DNA of 9,927 nucleotides from Flavobacteriales bacterium (GCA_947461185.1 CANHJY010000050.1:1-9927); one strand, 5' to 3'. Positions 1 to 7,115 are shown, counted from the stretch's first letter. Numbers and translations: made by a program. The notes: generated by a model from the letters alone, not told the origin.

Positions 1-1427
1 AAACACAACTTCTTTTTTCACAAAACGAGAATGATTTATTTAGATTTTCTAAAACTTCTTTTGGAGGATCTGCCAGATTCGAAGCCATGGGCGGTGCCTT
101 CGGTGCCCTAGGTGCTGACTTAAGTGCTTCACAAATAAATCCTGCAGGATATGCTAGATTTTCAAGTAGTCAATTCAACGCATCATTTTATGGAGGTGCA
201 AATTCAACACAAACCGTTTTTAATACTGTAGAAAGCAATTCAACAGTAGCACAAACAGGCATAAGTAATTTTGGATGCGTTATCAATGAAGATATTTCAA
301 GAAGATCGAAGGGTTATTTATTCAGACAATTTGGATTCAATTATAATGAAATTGAAAATTTCAAAAATAAAATTTTTTACGAGGGACAACAATTTGCTTC
401 ACTACTCGACCAATTTACAGCTCAAGCTCAAGGTTATTATCCTGAAGAGTTAAACACCTATTTTCCTTTTAGTACCGATCTTGCATTTCAGACAGGGGCT
501 GTTAAATATAACTCCATAACAAATAGCTATTACTCTTTATTAAATAGCGGAGATCTTTATCATCGCCGTTCCATTGAACAAAATGGAAAAATCAGAGAAT
601 TCAATATAAATTTCAGTACAAACTATTTAAATCGACTTTATGTAGGTGCAAATGTTGGATTGCGCTATTTTAAGTATACTGAAATCATGAGTCATGAAGA
701 GACACTTCTCGACACATTAAATACAGACCTAAGAAGTTTTCAATACGGAAATGAATTGTACACCAAAGGAAGAGGTATCAATATCAAGGTTGGCGTGATT
801 TATCTTCCGGTTGAAACTGTTCGACTGGGATTAGCCTTACATTCTCCTACTTTTAGCGAACTAACAGATGATTGGACAGCTAATATGTCAAGTAATTTTT
901 CATTTGGAACGTCTACATTGCAACAAAATCAATTACCCATAGGTAATTATAAATACAGAATTAGAAATCCTTACCGAATCATTGGTTCAGTAGCTTTTAT
1001 TATTCGATCGAGACTTAGCCTTTCTTCTGATATTGAATTTTTGAATTACAAATTAGCACATTTTAAATCAACTAAGGATTTTGCTTATTCTCATTACAAT
1101 TTTGAATACGAAAATTTAGTTGCCAAACAAGTTTTTCAATCTGCTGTAAATGTTAGAATTGGAGCTGAATTCTTATTAACTCCAGTTTTATATTTGAGAG
1201 CAGGATTTGCTTATTATGGGAATGCTTTTGTTGACAATGAAAATGCAGAAACTAGATCAGAAATTTTTTATTCAACAGGTTTTGGGGTTAAGGTTAATCG
1301 TTTGCGTATAGATATGTCATACAGACTTAGAACTTTAGGAAGGAATTACTATGCTTTTTCTCAAAGTCAAACATCAATGATTCTTTACAATAGCAGAGTA
1401 GTTGTTTCAGGAACATTACAATTCTAG
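1..1427 (+). CDS. OMPP1/FadL-type outer-membrane beta-barrel protein, 5'-truncated
   Basis: The reading frame is open from the first complete codon (position 3), so the ATG at 87 is internal and the true start lies upstream of the window. The residues before that ATG continue the family signature: GGSARFEA, then MGGAFGALGAD, LSASQINPAGYA. This is the N-terminal plug region of the Bacteroidota branch of the OMPP1/FadL/TodX hydrophobic-compound transport family. The window opens with what looks like the end of a signal peptide (LLFS, then QNEND), so probably only 10-20 residues are missing. The rest alternates aromatic/hydrophobic and polar residues in beta-strand fashion and ends in a C-terminal Phe (VVVSGTLQF), the usual BAM recognition signal. 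About 474 codons are visible, near the family's usual length. Inferred role: passive uptake of hydrophobic or otherwise undefined small molecules across the outer membrane; the substrate cannot be told. Its last 12 bp overlap the convergent gene downstream. Confidence 0.85.
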   Translation, partial: TQLLFSQNENDLFRFSKTSFGGSARFEAMGGAFGALGADLSASQINPAGYARFSSSQFNASFYGGANSTQTVFNTVESNSTVAQTGISNFGCVINEDISRRSKGYLFRQFGFNYNEIENFKNKIFYEGQQFASLLDQFTAQAQGYYPEELNTYFPFSTDLAFQTGAVKYNSITNSYYSLLNSGDLYHRRSIEQNGKIREFNINFSTNYLNRLYVGANVGLRYFKYTEIMSHEETLLDTLNTDLRSFQYGNELYTKGRGINIKVGVIYLPVETVRLGLALHSPTFSELTDDWTANMSSNFSFGTSTLQQNQLPIGNYKYRIRNPYRIIGSVAFIIRSRLSLSSDIEFLNYKLAHFKSTKDFAYSHYNFEYENLVAKQVFQSAVNVRIGAEFLLTPVLYLRAGFAYYGNAFVDNENAETRSEIFYSTGFGVKVNRLRIDMSYRLRTLGRNYYAFSQSQTSMILYNSRVVVSGTLQF

Positions 1428-2948
1428 TTCACTCTTTACGGCCTCTGAAAACGTTATTTTATATGTTTTACAAGTAATCCAAGCCAAAATATTGAAATAT
1501 TCTAATACCACACGTTCGTTGTAATCAGTTAAAACCAAATCTAATTCATCTTTCATAACTTCGAAAATAAGCAAACGCTCATTGTTATTGAGTGCTTTTG
1601 CAAGTCGTGCAATATGTTTTATAAAAATAATTTCAGCATTAACCGAAATATCTCTTTTTGAAAAATATCTATTGGTAGATTTTAAGAGGTACTCTAAAAA
1701 ATCGTAATTACCCAATTCGTAATGAAGAATTAAATTAAAAAGTCTAGCATACGAATAAATATCTTGCCTTAATTTCTGTTCCGTATCGTTAAGAACAATA
1801 TTTAAGTAAAATAAAGCCTTCTTATAATCACCAATACCAAAATAGCTGTAAGCTTTATAATAATTAAAAAGCAAGGTTTGTTCCTTACTTACCATTTCGC
1901 CAAATTCATATTCTTTTTGCTCTATTAAAGGAATGATATTTATACATTTTTTGAAATCACCCATGGTGTGTAATAACATGAGCTCCAAAACAAAAGATCT
2001 GGTGAAGATTTTAAGTTTTACGTCAACAGAATTAAATCCTTTTTTTCCATCCAATTCGCGCAACTCATCAATAATCAATTGTGCACTTTCAAAATTATGC
2101 GATTCAATGTGACACCTCAATAAATGAGACATTGTCATCACATAACGTTGACCTAATTCATTTTTTATCTTGCTATTTTTATCAAGGATTTCTTTTGTTT
2201 TGTTGAAAAAAGTAAAGCTTAAATTATAGTCCCTTTGTGACGCAGCACACAAACCTTTTATATAATAACACATCGATGCAGCTTTAGATGAAAGCGCTGT
2301 ATCTTTACCTTTGATTAAATGATAGTTAGCAATTTCTTCAATGAGCTCCCTTTCTTTTTTTGACCTAGTAAATCCGCCACTCCTAAATACTTTATCAATT
2401 TTTGAATATATGATTTGATACTCAGCAAGATTTCTCAACTTGGCTATTACCTCTTCCTCTTCTTCAATTAATTGATCTAAATCTTTAGTAAATATGCCCG
2501 ATTCGTATGCATTCTCAAGCAACCTTTTTTCCCAAGACAAAAATTCAAACCAGTAATAAAATTCTTCATAGGATTTCGCTAATTTTTTTGCCCTAGATAA
2601 AAACTTCTCGCATTCCTTAAAAAGTGCTTTATTGTATAAATTTTCAACATTCTGTAATTCCAATTTTAAAATACTGCTTACAGTCTCTTCGGAATGAAAT
2701 GCCCTAAGACTTTTAAGAATTAGTTTATATAATTGATTTTTTTCAGAAGGAAGATGCCTAACAAAAACCTCATTTTTAAAATGACCTTTAAGTTCCTCTT
2801 CGTTATAATTCTCTTGTGACTCTATGTAGTCGAATATTTTTAAATAATTCTTATCACCTTCTTGTAATGAAGATAGCAATTTGAAAAAGCGCTTTTCTGA
2901 TTTTGTAAGCGATTTTATTAATTTAAATAGCTCTAACGAAGGTTTCAT
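1416..2948 (-). CDS. Uncharacterised helical (TPR-like) protein, Bacteroidota-type
   Basis: This gene encodes 510 residues when started at the ATG at 2948. A TTG five codons upstream (2963) is also in frame, but the ATG is preferred: it begins the conserved-looking N-terminus (MKPSLELFKLIKSLTKSEKR), and the TTG falls inside the probable -7 element at 2961-2968. No signal peptide or membrane segment is visible, so the protein is probably cytoplasmic. It is strongly alpha-helical, rich in Lys, Glu, Leu and aromatics, with an acidic run (EEEEE) near residue 165. A TPR-like helical pair lies around residues 361-391 (NYYKAYSYFGIGDYKKALFY), and similar helical hairpins seem to fill the protein. I recognise the N-terminal pattern as that of a hypothetical family seen in Bacteroidota but know no function; a scaffold role is only a guess. 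It is convergent with the outer-membrane protein gene. Confidence 0.8.
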   Translation of the reverse strand: MKPSLELFKLIKSLTKSEKRFFKLLSSLQEGDKNYLKIFDYIESQENYNEEELKGHFKNEVFVRHLPSEKNQLYKLILKSLRAFHSEETVSSILKLELQNVENLYNKALFKECEKFLSRAKKLAKSYEEFYYWFEFLSWEKRLLENAYESGIFTKDLDQLIEEEEEVIAKLRNLAEYQIIYSKIDKVFRSGGFTRSKKERELIEEIANYHLIKGKDTALSSKAASMCYYIKGLCAASQRDYNLSFTFFNKTKEILDKNSKIKNELGQRYVMTMSHLLRCHIESHNFESAQLIIDELRELDGKKGFNSVDVKLKIFTRSFVLELMLLHTMGDFKKCINIIPLIEQKEYEFGEMVSKEQTLLFNYYKAYSYFGIGDYKKALFYLNIVLNDTEQKLRQDIYSYARLFNLILHYELGNYDFLEYLLKSTNRYFSKRDISVNAEIIFIKHIARLAKALNNNERLLIFEVMKDELDLVLTDYNERVVLEYFNILAWITCKTYKITFSEAVKSELEL

Positions 2949-2960
2949 TTGTATAAATAA

Positions 2961-2968
2961 CAAATTTA
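2961..2968 (-). promoter_or_regulatory. Probable Bacteroidota -7 promoter element (TAAATTTG)
   Basis: Read on the minus strand this is TAAATTTG, an exact match to the Bacteroidota primary-sigma -7 consensus TAnnTTTG. It ends 12 nt before the ATG of the helical-protein gene, so the transcript would have an unusually short leader of only several nucleotides. No TTG is found at the expected -33 distance, because that stretch is occupied by the terminator hairpin of the preceding gene. The exact -7 match and the position between a terminator and a start codon support it; the missing -33 weakens it. Confidence 0.5.
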
Positions 2969-2969
2969 A

Positions 2970-3001
2970 CTAAAAAAGAAAGAGCTCCATAGAGCCCTTT
3001 C
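2970..3001 (-). terminator. Rho-independent terminator of the glucosaminidase gene
   Basis: On the minus strand a 10-bp stem, GAAAGGGCTC / GAGCTCTTTC with loop TATG, is followed directly by a T-rich tract (TTTTTTAG). It starts 45 nt after the stop codon of the glucosaminidase gene. The one non-Watson-Crick position is a G-U wobble in minus-strand RNA but an A-C mismatch in plus-strand RNA. Together with the T-tract on that side, this assigns the terminator to minus-strand transcription. The 3' UTR just before it is a low-complexity GTT-rich tract (CAA-rich on the plus strand, about 3001-3026). Confidence 0.85.
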
Positions 3002-3046
3002 AACAAACAACAACAAACTAAAACAACCTCAATAATTTTAATTGAA

Positions 3047-3952
3047 CTATCTGAGGATTACCTTTTCACCTTTAACCAATATCTCATCGGGATTAGTTAT
3101 TTCATTGATTTTCATCAATTTTTTCAAATTTATAGCCTCTTCTTGAGAAAATTCTCTCAAGCTCATTGATCTTTTTGTTTCCATGAACTTCTTTTTTGAC
3201 CATTTACGCTTTGGATAAATGTAAACAATATCACCTTCCTTCAAAATGTCTTTGTTTTCATCAAAATCGTTATATCTGTAAAGTTGCCACAATCCAATTT
3301 CAAATTCCTTAGAAATTCTGTAAAAAGTATCTCCTTTCCTTGCAATAACATACTTTACCTTATTTTCTTTAATGAGAACTGAATGCTTCAAATTATTAGA
3401 AGCTTCCAAATCATCAATCAATAAATTTAAAGATGCCAAACTTGTTCCAGTTTGCGAATCATATTCCGAAAGATTCAGTTCTTCAATTAATGAGATGAGC
3501 TGATCAGCATATTTAGGATTTGTTGCATAACCGCTTGTTTTCAAACCATTTGCCCAACCTTGATAATCTGAAATGGATAATTCAAATAATGAATTATATC
3601 TTTTGTTTTCAGTTAAAAATTTACTGTGATCCTCATATGATTCTTTTGCATTATCATATACTCTAAAACACTCCCCTTTCTCATCATCATCAAGGTAAAT
3701 GGCTTTACCGGTCCAACCATGACATTTAATGCCGAAATGATTATTCCCTTCAATAGCCAGTTTTGATGTGCCTGAGCCTGACTCCAGAATACCTTGTGCT
3801 AATGTAATACTAGCCGGCACATTGTGTAACATCATCTGCTCAACAGCAATGTCACTCCACAAATTAACGTATTCCTTCTTGGAAGCAGGAACAGTGCTTG
3901 CTTGAACATTCAATGCAAAAAAGAAAATAAAAGATAAAATAATTCTTTTCAT
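3047..3952 (-). CDS. Secreted GH73-type N-acetylglucosaminidase with LysM domain(s)
   Basis: This 301-residue protein is a predicted peptidoglycan hydrolase that cleaves glycan strands in the periplasm or at the cell surface. Residues 1-18 form a signal peptide (MKRIILSF, hydrophobic core, then VQA before Ser19). Residues about 28-163 are a glucosaminidase domain: ITLAQGILESGSG contains the likely catalytic Glu57, followed by NNHFGIKC and the C-terminal SGYATNPKYADQL motif. Cys77 and Cys95 are probably disulfide-bonded. Residues about 199-247 are a LysM glycan-binding domain (YVIARKGDTFYRIS to GDIVYIYP). Residues 260-301 look like a second, degenerate LysM (ISQ-type helix, then LKKLMKIN, ending GEKVILR). 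This architecture is common for Bacteroidota cell-separation or remodelling enzymes. The start is favoured because it gives a proper signal peptide. The gene is divergent from clpB; I found no exact -7 element upstream. The closest is TAAGTCTTTG on the minus strand, with spacing off by two. Confidence 0.88.
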   Translation of the reverse strand: MKRIILSFIFFFALNVQASTVPASKKEYVNLWSDIAVEQMMLHNVPASITLAQGILESGSGTSKLAIEGNNHFGIKCHGWTGKAIYLDDDEKGECFRVYDNAKESYEDHSKFLTENKRYNSLFELSISDYQGWANGLKTSGYATNPKYADQLISLIEELNLSEYDSQTGTSLASLNLLIDDLEASNNLKHSVLIKENKVKYVIARKGDTFYRISKEFEIGLWQLYRYNDFDENKDILKEGDIVYIYPKRKWSKKKFMETKRSMSLREFSQEEAINLKKLMKINEITNPDEILVKGEKVILR

Positions 3953-4014
3953 GAAGCGGATCTTTTAAAAAGCAAAATTCAATACGACAAAGACTTATTT
4001 ATGTTACAATAAAA

Positions 4015-4045
4015 TTGTTAATAAGTCATTTTTTCTTGTTAATAA
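4015..4045. promoter_or_regulatory. Direct repeat pair in the divergent intergenic region
   Basis: The decamer TTGTTAATAA occurs exactly at 4015-4024 and 4036-4045, a 21-bp period or about two helical turns. It lies between the divergent glucosaminidase and clpB genes, where tandem regulator binding to one DNA face is possible. The region is AT-rich, so chance or a simple duplication is not excluded. Which gene it would control cannot be told. Confidence 0.3.
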
Positions 4046-4055
4046 ATACAATACA

Positions 4056-4075
4056 GTCAAAAAGACCGGTCAAAA
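4056..4075. promoter_or_regulatory. GACCGGTC palindrome flanked by GTCAAAA repeats
   Basis: An 8-bp perfect palindrome, GACCGGTC (4064-4071), is the only GC-rich patch in this spacer. It overlaps the second of two GTCAAAA heptamers (4056-4062 and 4069-4075). It could be an operator half of the clpB control region, but no known regulator is assigned and the evidence is only the symmetry. Confidence 0.25.
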
Positions 4076-4081
4076 TATAAA

Positions 4082-4143
4082 CAACTGACTTTTTTTCAGT
4101 TGCACCACTCTTTTTTGGATTTGGCAATCCGTTTGACAACTGA
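4082..4143 (+). promoter_or_regulatory. Structured clpB upstream/leader region with competing hairpins
   Basis: CAACTGA (4082-4088) and TCAGTTG (4096-4102) form a 7-bp perfect dyad around a T-rich 7-nt loop. A second CAACTGA (4137-4143) can pair with the same TCAGTTG instead. That alternative encloses a small hairpin, GGATT-TGGC-AATCC (4117-4130), and ends 18 nt before the clpB ATG. If transcribed, the two folds exclude each other, as expected of an attenuator or thermosensor; if not transcribed, the repeats could be protein-binding sites. No exact TAnnTTTG element lies in this spacer on the clpB strand; TGGATTTG (4116-4123) and TCCGTTTG (4128-4135) each miss by one base. The start of transcription is therefore unknown. 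Confidence 0.35.
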
Positions 4144-4161
4144 GCATAAATCTTTTCAATT

Positions 4162-6777
4162 ATGGATCTAAATAAATTTACAATTAAAGCGCAAGAAGCA
4201 ATAGACGAAGCACGACAAATTGCGGAAAATCTGAATCAACAATCTATAAACACCGGACATCTATTAAAAGGAATTTTTCAAATCGATCAAGACGTTTCCA
4301 ATTATATCCTTGGGAAATTTAACATCAACAAAATCAATTTTGTAAAGGCTCTAGATAGCATTATAAATAATTATCCAAGAGTTACTGGAGGTTCCATTTA
4401 CTTGTCAACTGATTTACAAAAAGTACTCAATAATTGTTCAAAAGATCTTGTTTCTTTAGGTGACAACTTTATTTCTATAGAATTACTTTTTTTAGGCTTA
4501 ACAAATATTAAGGATACTACTAGCGAACTACTTAAGGATAATGGTATCAATAGAGACAGCTTAATCAAGGTTATCCTGGAATTAAGAAAGGGAGAAAAGG
4601 TTACATCAAATACACATGAAGGAAATTACCAATCATTAGAAAAATATGCAATTAACCTTAATGAAATGGCCAAAACAGGTAAGTTGGACCCTGTAATTGG
4701 TCGAGACGATGAAATCAGGAGAGTACTTCAAATTTTAAGCCGTAGAACCAAGAACAACCCCATTCTAATTGGTGAACCAGGAGTTGGAAAAACGGCAATA
4801 GCCGAAGGATTGGCTCATCGAATAATTGATGGAGATGTTCCTGAAAATTTAAAGACAAAAGTCGTTTATGCACTTGACATGGGAGCTTTGATTGCGGGTG
4901 CTAAATATAAAGGAGAATTCGAGGAACGCTTAAAAAATGTAGTTAAAGAAGTTGTTAATGCAGAAGGAGAAATTATTTTATTCATTGATGAAATCCACAC
5001 CCTCGTTGGCGCTGGAGGAGGTGGCGAGGGCGCTATGGATGCTGCAAACATTCTGAAACCAGCTTTAGCAAGAGGTGAATTGAGAGCCGTCGGAGCCACA
5101 ACATTAAATGAGTATCAAAAGTATTTTGAAAAAGATAAAGCGCTAGTCAGAAGATTTCAAACGGTTTTAGTTGACGAACCAAGTCAAGAAGATGCCATAT
5201 CAATCCTTCGTGGAATTAAAGAAAAATATGAAAATCATCATAAAGTTTTAATCAAAGATGCAGCAATTATTAGTGCTGTTGAATTATCTCAAAGGTATAT
5301 TTCGGATCGACAGCTTCCGGATAAGGCAATTGACTTAATAGATGAAGCCGCATCAAAATTGAGAATGGAAATCAATTCAAAACCTGAGGAATTGGATGAA
5401 CTGGAACGTAGAATAATGCAGTTAGAAATTGAAAAAGCTGCATTACAGCGAGAAAATGATCAAAATAAAATCAACATTCTGAATAAGGAACTTGCAGAAT
5501 TCAATGAGAAGAGGGATGGCTTAAAAGCAAAATGGGAATCTGAACGCGAATTAGTGGAAAGTATTCAAAACGAAAAAGAGCAAATTGAAAACCTAAAAAT
5601 CACAGCAGAACAAGCAGAAAAAGCTGGTGATTATGGACAAGTTGCAGAAATCAGATATGGAAAAATCAAAACGAGTGAAGAAAAACTTGAAAATCTAAAA
5701 AAAGACTTGGCATTGATTCAGGAAAAATCGAAACTTATTAAAGAGGAAGTTGATGCCGAAGAAATTGCTGAGGTAGTTTCTAAATGGACTGGGATTCCTG
5801 TTGCCAAAATGATTGAAAGTGAAATCAGCAAATTATTGAGAATGGAGGAGCAATTGGCAAAAAGGGTTGTTGGACAATCCGATGCTATACAATCCATAGC
5901 TGATGCCATAAGAAGATCAAGAGCAGGTTTGCAAGATGCAAAGAAACCAATTGGTTCATTTATTTTTTTGGGTTCAACAGGTGTTGGAAAAACGGAATTA
6001 GCAAAAGCTTTAGCAGAATTTCTTTTTAATGATGAAAATGCAATGACAAGAATTGATATGAGTGAATATCAGGAAAAACATGCGGTTTCTAGACTTATAG
6101 GCGCTCCTCCGGGTTACGTCGGCTACGATGAAGGAGGTCAATTAACTGAAGCAGTAAGGAGAAAACCGTATTCGATAATATTACTTGATGAAATTGAAAA
6201 AGCGCATCCAGATGTTTTCAATACCCTTCTCCAAGTTCTAGATGATGGCCGATTAACTGATAATAAAGGTAGAATTGTCAACTTCAAAAACACCATTATC
6301 ATTATGACTTCAAATTTAGGTTCAAATATTATCCATGAAAACTTCGAAAATGCAAAAGAACAAGAATGGGATAATATCGCAATTAGAACGAAGCTGGAAA
6401 TTAATGAATTACTGAAACAAATGTTACGGCCTGAATTTTTGAATCGAATTGATGAAACCTTACTATTCTTGCCCCTTAAAAAGAACGAAATTTTACAAAT
6501 TGTAGCAATACAATTAAATATCCTTAAATCAACGCTGGCACAAAAAGGCATTTCTCTTGTAGTCAAAGATGATGCAGCTCAATGGATTTCAGAGACCGGA
6601 TATGATCCATTTTTTGGAGCAAGACCAGTGAAAAGAATTATTCAGAAGGAAGTTCTCAATGAATTATCAAAAGCGCTACTCAGCGGAAAAATCGATAAAA
6701 CACATAGCGTCGTAATGGATATTTTCGATGGAAAAATTGTTTTTCGAAAGCCAATAATTGCAGAAGAAGAAATTTGA
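4162..6777 (+). CDS. clpB: ATP-dependent protein disaggregase ClpB
   Basis: This 871-residue protein is a full-length class I Hsp100 chaperone. It forms hexamers in the cytoplasm and, in the known family, threads aggregated proteins through its pore together with DnaK/DnaJ/GrpE. Domains in order are the Clp N-domain (about 1-145), NBD1 (about 160-395), the coiled-coil middle domain (about 400-525) that distinguishes ClpB from ClpA, and NBD2 (about 540-865). Visible NBD1 residues are Walker A GEPGVGKT (204-211), Walker B FIDE (Glu277), pore Tyr249 in KYKGEFEERL and the Arg pair 330-331. NBD2 has Walker A GSTGVGKT (604-611), Walker B LLDE (Glu677), pore Tyr652 in GYVGYDEGG, sensor Asn718, finger Arg756 and sensor-2 GAR (Arg821). 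No ClpP-binding IGF/L loop is seen, so the protein acts as a disaggregase rather than a protease subunit. It appears monocistronic, between a repeat-rich upstream region and a terminator. An internal start giving a ClpB-short form is possible but not evident. Confidence 0.97.
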   Translation: MDLNKFTIKAQEAIDEARQIAENLNQQSINTGHLLKGIFQIDQDVSNYILGKFNINKINFVKALDSIINNYPRVTGGSIYLSTDLQKVLNNCSKDLVSLGDNFISIELLFLGLTNIKDTTSELLKDNGINRDSLIKVILELRKGEKVTSNTHEGNYQSLEKYAINLNEMAKTGKLDPVIGRDDEIRRVLQILSRRTKNNPILIGEPGVGKTAIAEGLAHRIIDGDVPENLKTKVVYALDMGALIAGAKYKGEFEERLKNVVKEVVNAEGEIILFIDEIHTLVGAGGGGEGAMDAANILKPALARGELRAVGATTLNEYQKYFEKDKALVRRFQTVLVDEPSQEDAISILRGIKEKYENHHKVLIKDAAIISAVELSQRYISDRQLPDKAIDLIDEAASKLRMEINSKPEELDELERRIMQLEIEKAALQRENDQNKINILNKELAEFNEKRDGLKAKWESERELVESIQNEKEQIENLKITAEQAEKAGDYGQVAEIRYGKIKTSEEKLENLKKDLALIQEKSKLIKEEVDAEEIAEVVSKWTGIPVAKMIESEISKLLRMEEQLAKRVVGQSDAIQSIADAIRRSRAGLQDAKKPIGSFIFLGSTGVGKTELAKALAEFLFNDENAMTRIDMSEYQEKHAVSRLIGAPPGYVGYDEGGQLTEAVRRKPYSIILLDEIEKAHPDVFNTLLQVLDDGRLTDNKGRIVNFKNTIIIMTSNLGSNIIHENFENAKEQEWDNIAIRTKLEINELLKQMLRPEFLNRIDETLLFLPLKKNEILQIVAIQLNILKSTLAQKGISLVVKDDAAQWISETGYDPFFGARPVKRIIQKEVLNELSKALLSGKIDKTHSVVMDIFDGKIVFRKPIIAEEEI

Positions 6778-6797
6778 TGAAATAATTCTAAAAAAAC

Positions 6798-6823
6798 AAA
6801 AGGAACGGTCAACCGTTCCTTTT
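6798..6823 (+). terminator. Rho-independent terminator after clpB
   Basis: A perfect 11-bp stem, AAAAGGAACGG / CCGTTCCTTTT with loop TCAA, starts 20 nt after the clpB stop. The T-run is mostly within the 3' arm and is followed by GGC, while the A-run before the hairpin becomes TTTTGTTTTTTT on the minus strand. It may therefore stop transcription in both directions. It separates clpB from the polyamine operon. Confidence 0.8.
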
Positions 6824-6938
6824 GGCTATTACCTAACCTGATTAATCATGAAACCACTCTACGATAATCATGTTATACTTATTAAAAAATGTACCATAAG
6901 TTAAATATTTGTATATCAACATTTTAACTAATAGCAAG

Positions 6939-6973
6939 AATGGGAAATTTTCCATAAATGGGAATAAATTCCA
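6939..6973. promoter_or_regulatory. Tandem operator-like dyads (TGGGAA...TTCCA, two copies)
   Basis: AATGGGAA occurs at 6939-6946 and 6957-6964, and each copy is followed by an inverted TTCCA (6950-6954 and 6969-6973). The result is two similar near-palindromes with centres about 18.5 bp apart. They lie about 110-140 bp upstream of the putative -7 element of the polyamine operon. No known regulator is assigned; the call rests on the repeated symmetry. Confidence 0.35.
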
Positions 6974-7004
6974 ATTACGAGATAAAAAATTATTAAAACA
7001 TAGC

Positions 7005-7017
7005 AATGATTATCATT
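7005..7017. promoter_or_regulatory. Fur-box-like palindrome upstream of the polyamine operon
   Basis: AATGAT-T-ATCATT is a perfect 13-bp palindrome around one central base. Aligned to the classical 19-bp Fur box it matches at 13 positions, all in the core; the outer three bases on the left and two on the right do not match. It sits about 64 bp upstream of the putative -7 element, a place compatible with a regulator site. In AT-rich DNA such palindromes also arise by chance, so binding by a Fur-family protein is only a suggestion. Confidence 0.3.
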
Positions 7018-7080
7018 AAGTTTAATAGTTATAATCTGTTTTGTGAATAGATTGATAACATACAATTACTTAAAATCAAT

Positions 7081-7088
7081 TAAATTTG
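7081..7088 (+). promoter_or_regulatory. Probable -7 promoter element of the polyamine operon (TAAATTTG)
   Basis: TAAATTTG is an exact match to the Bacteroidota -7 consensus TAnnTTTG. It lies 27 nt before the ATG of the SpeD-SpeE gene, leaving a leader of roughly 20-25 nt, pyrimidine-rich and then A-rich. The nearest upstream TTG (7052-7054) is 26 nt away, a few bases too far for a standard -33 element, so the promoter may need an activator or be weak. Confidence 0.55.
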
Positions 7089-7115
7089 CTCTCCTTTATT
7101 CAATAATTAAAAAAA

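Larger units (their letters stand above)
6824..7080. other. Non-coding spacer upstream of the polyamine operon
   Basis: Together with the clpB terminator this makes a gene-free gap of 338 bp between clpB and the SpeD-SpeE gene. It holds two tandem dyads (6939-6973), a Fur-box-like palindrome (7005-7017), and the octamer TAATCATG repeated at 6843-6850 and 6865-6872. An 18-codon ORF at 6848-6904 is not credible as a gene. I see no tRNA or recognisable riboswitch. The length and the symmetric elements suggest a regulated promoter region for the operon downstream. Confidence 0.5.

Noticed and set aside
87..89. ATG at 87 as the start of the outer-membrane protein gene
   Set aside because: The frame continues upstream to the window edge and encodes the conserved GGSARFEA motif and the end of a signal peptide, so the true start is outside the window.
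2961..2963. TTG start for the helical-protein gene
   Set aside because: It lies inside the probable -7 element and adds five residues unlike the family N-terminus; the ATG at 2948 is better.
3001..3026. CAA-rich tract as a CRISPR-like or microsatellite array
   Set aside because: The units are irregular and only a few copies long; it is simply the low-complexity 3' UTR before the terminator.
4082..4102. CIRCE/HrcA operator before clpB
   Set aside because: The dyad CAACTGA-N7-TCAGTTG does not resemble the CIRCE sequence TTAGCACTC-N9-GAGTGCTAA.
4866..5099. Minus-strand ORF of 77 codons inside clpB
   Set aside because: It is antisense to the conserved NBD1 of ClpB, low in complexity (Ser/Pro/Ala-rich) and resembles no protein; a shadow of the real gene.
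6138..6566. Minus-strand ORF of 142 codons inside clpB
   Set aside because: It lies entirely opposite ClpB NBD2 and has Ser/Ile/Phe-rich shadow composition with no domain.
6848..6904. 18-codon ORF in the spacer before speDE
   Set aside because: Too short, with no recognisable peptide or leader logic such as runs of Arg or Met codons; expected by chance in such DNA.
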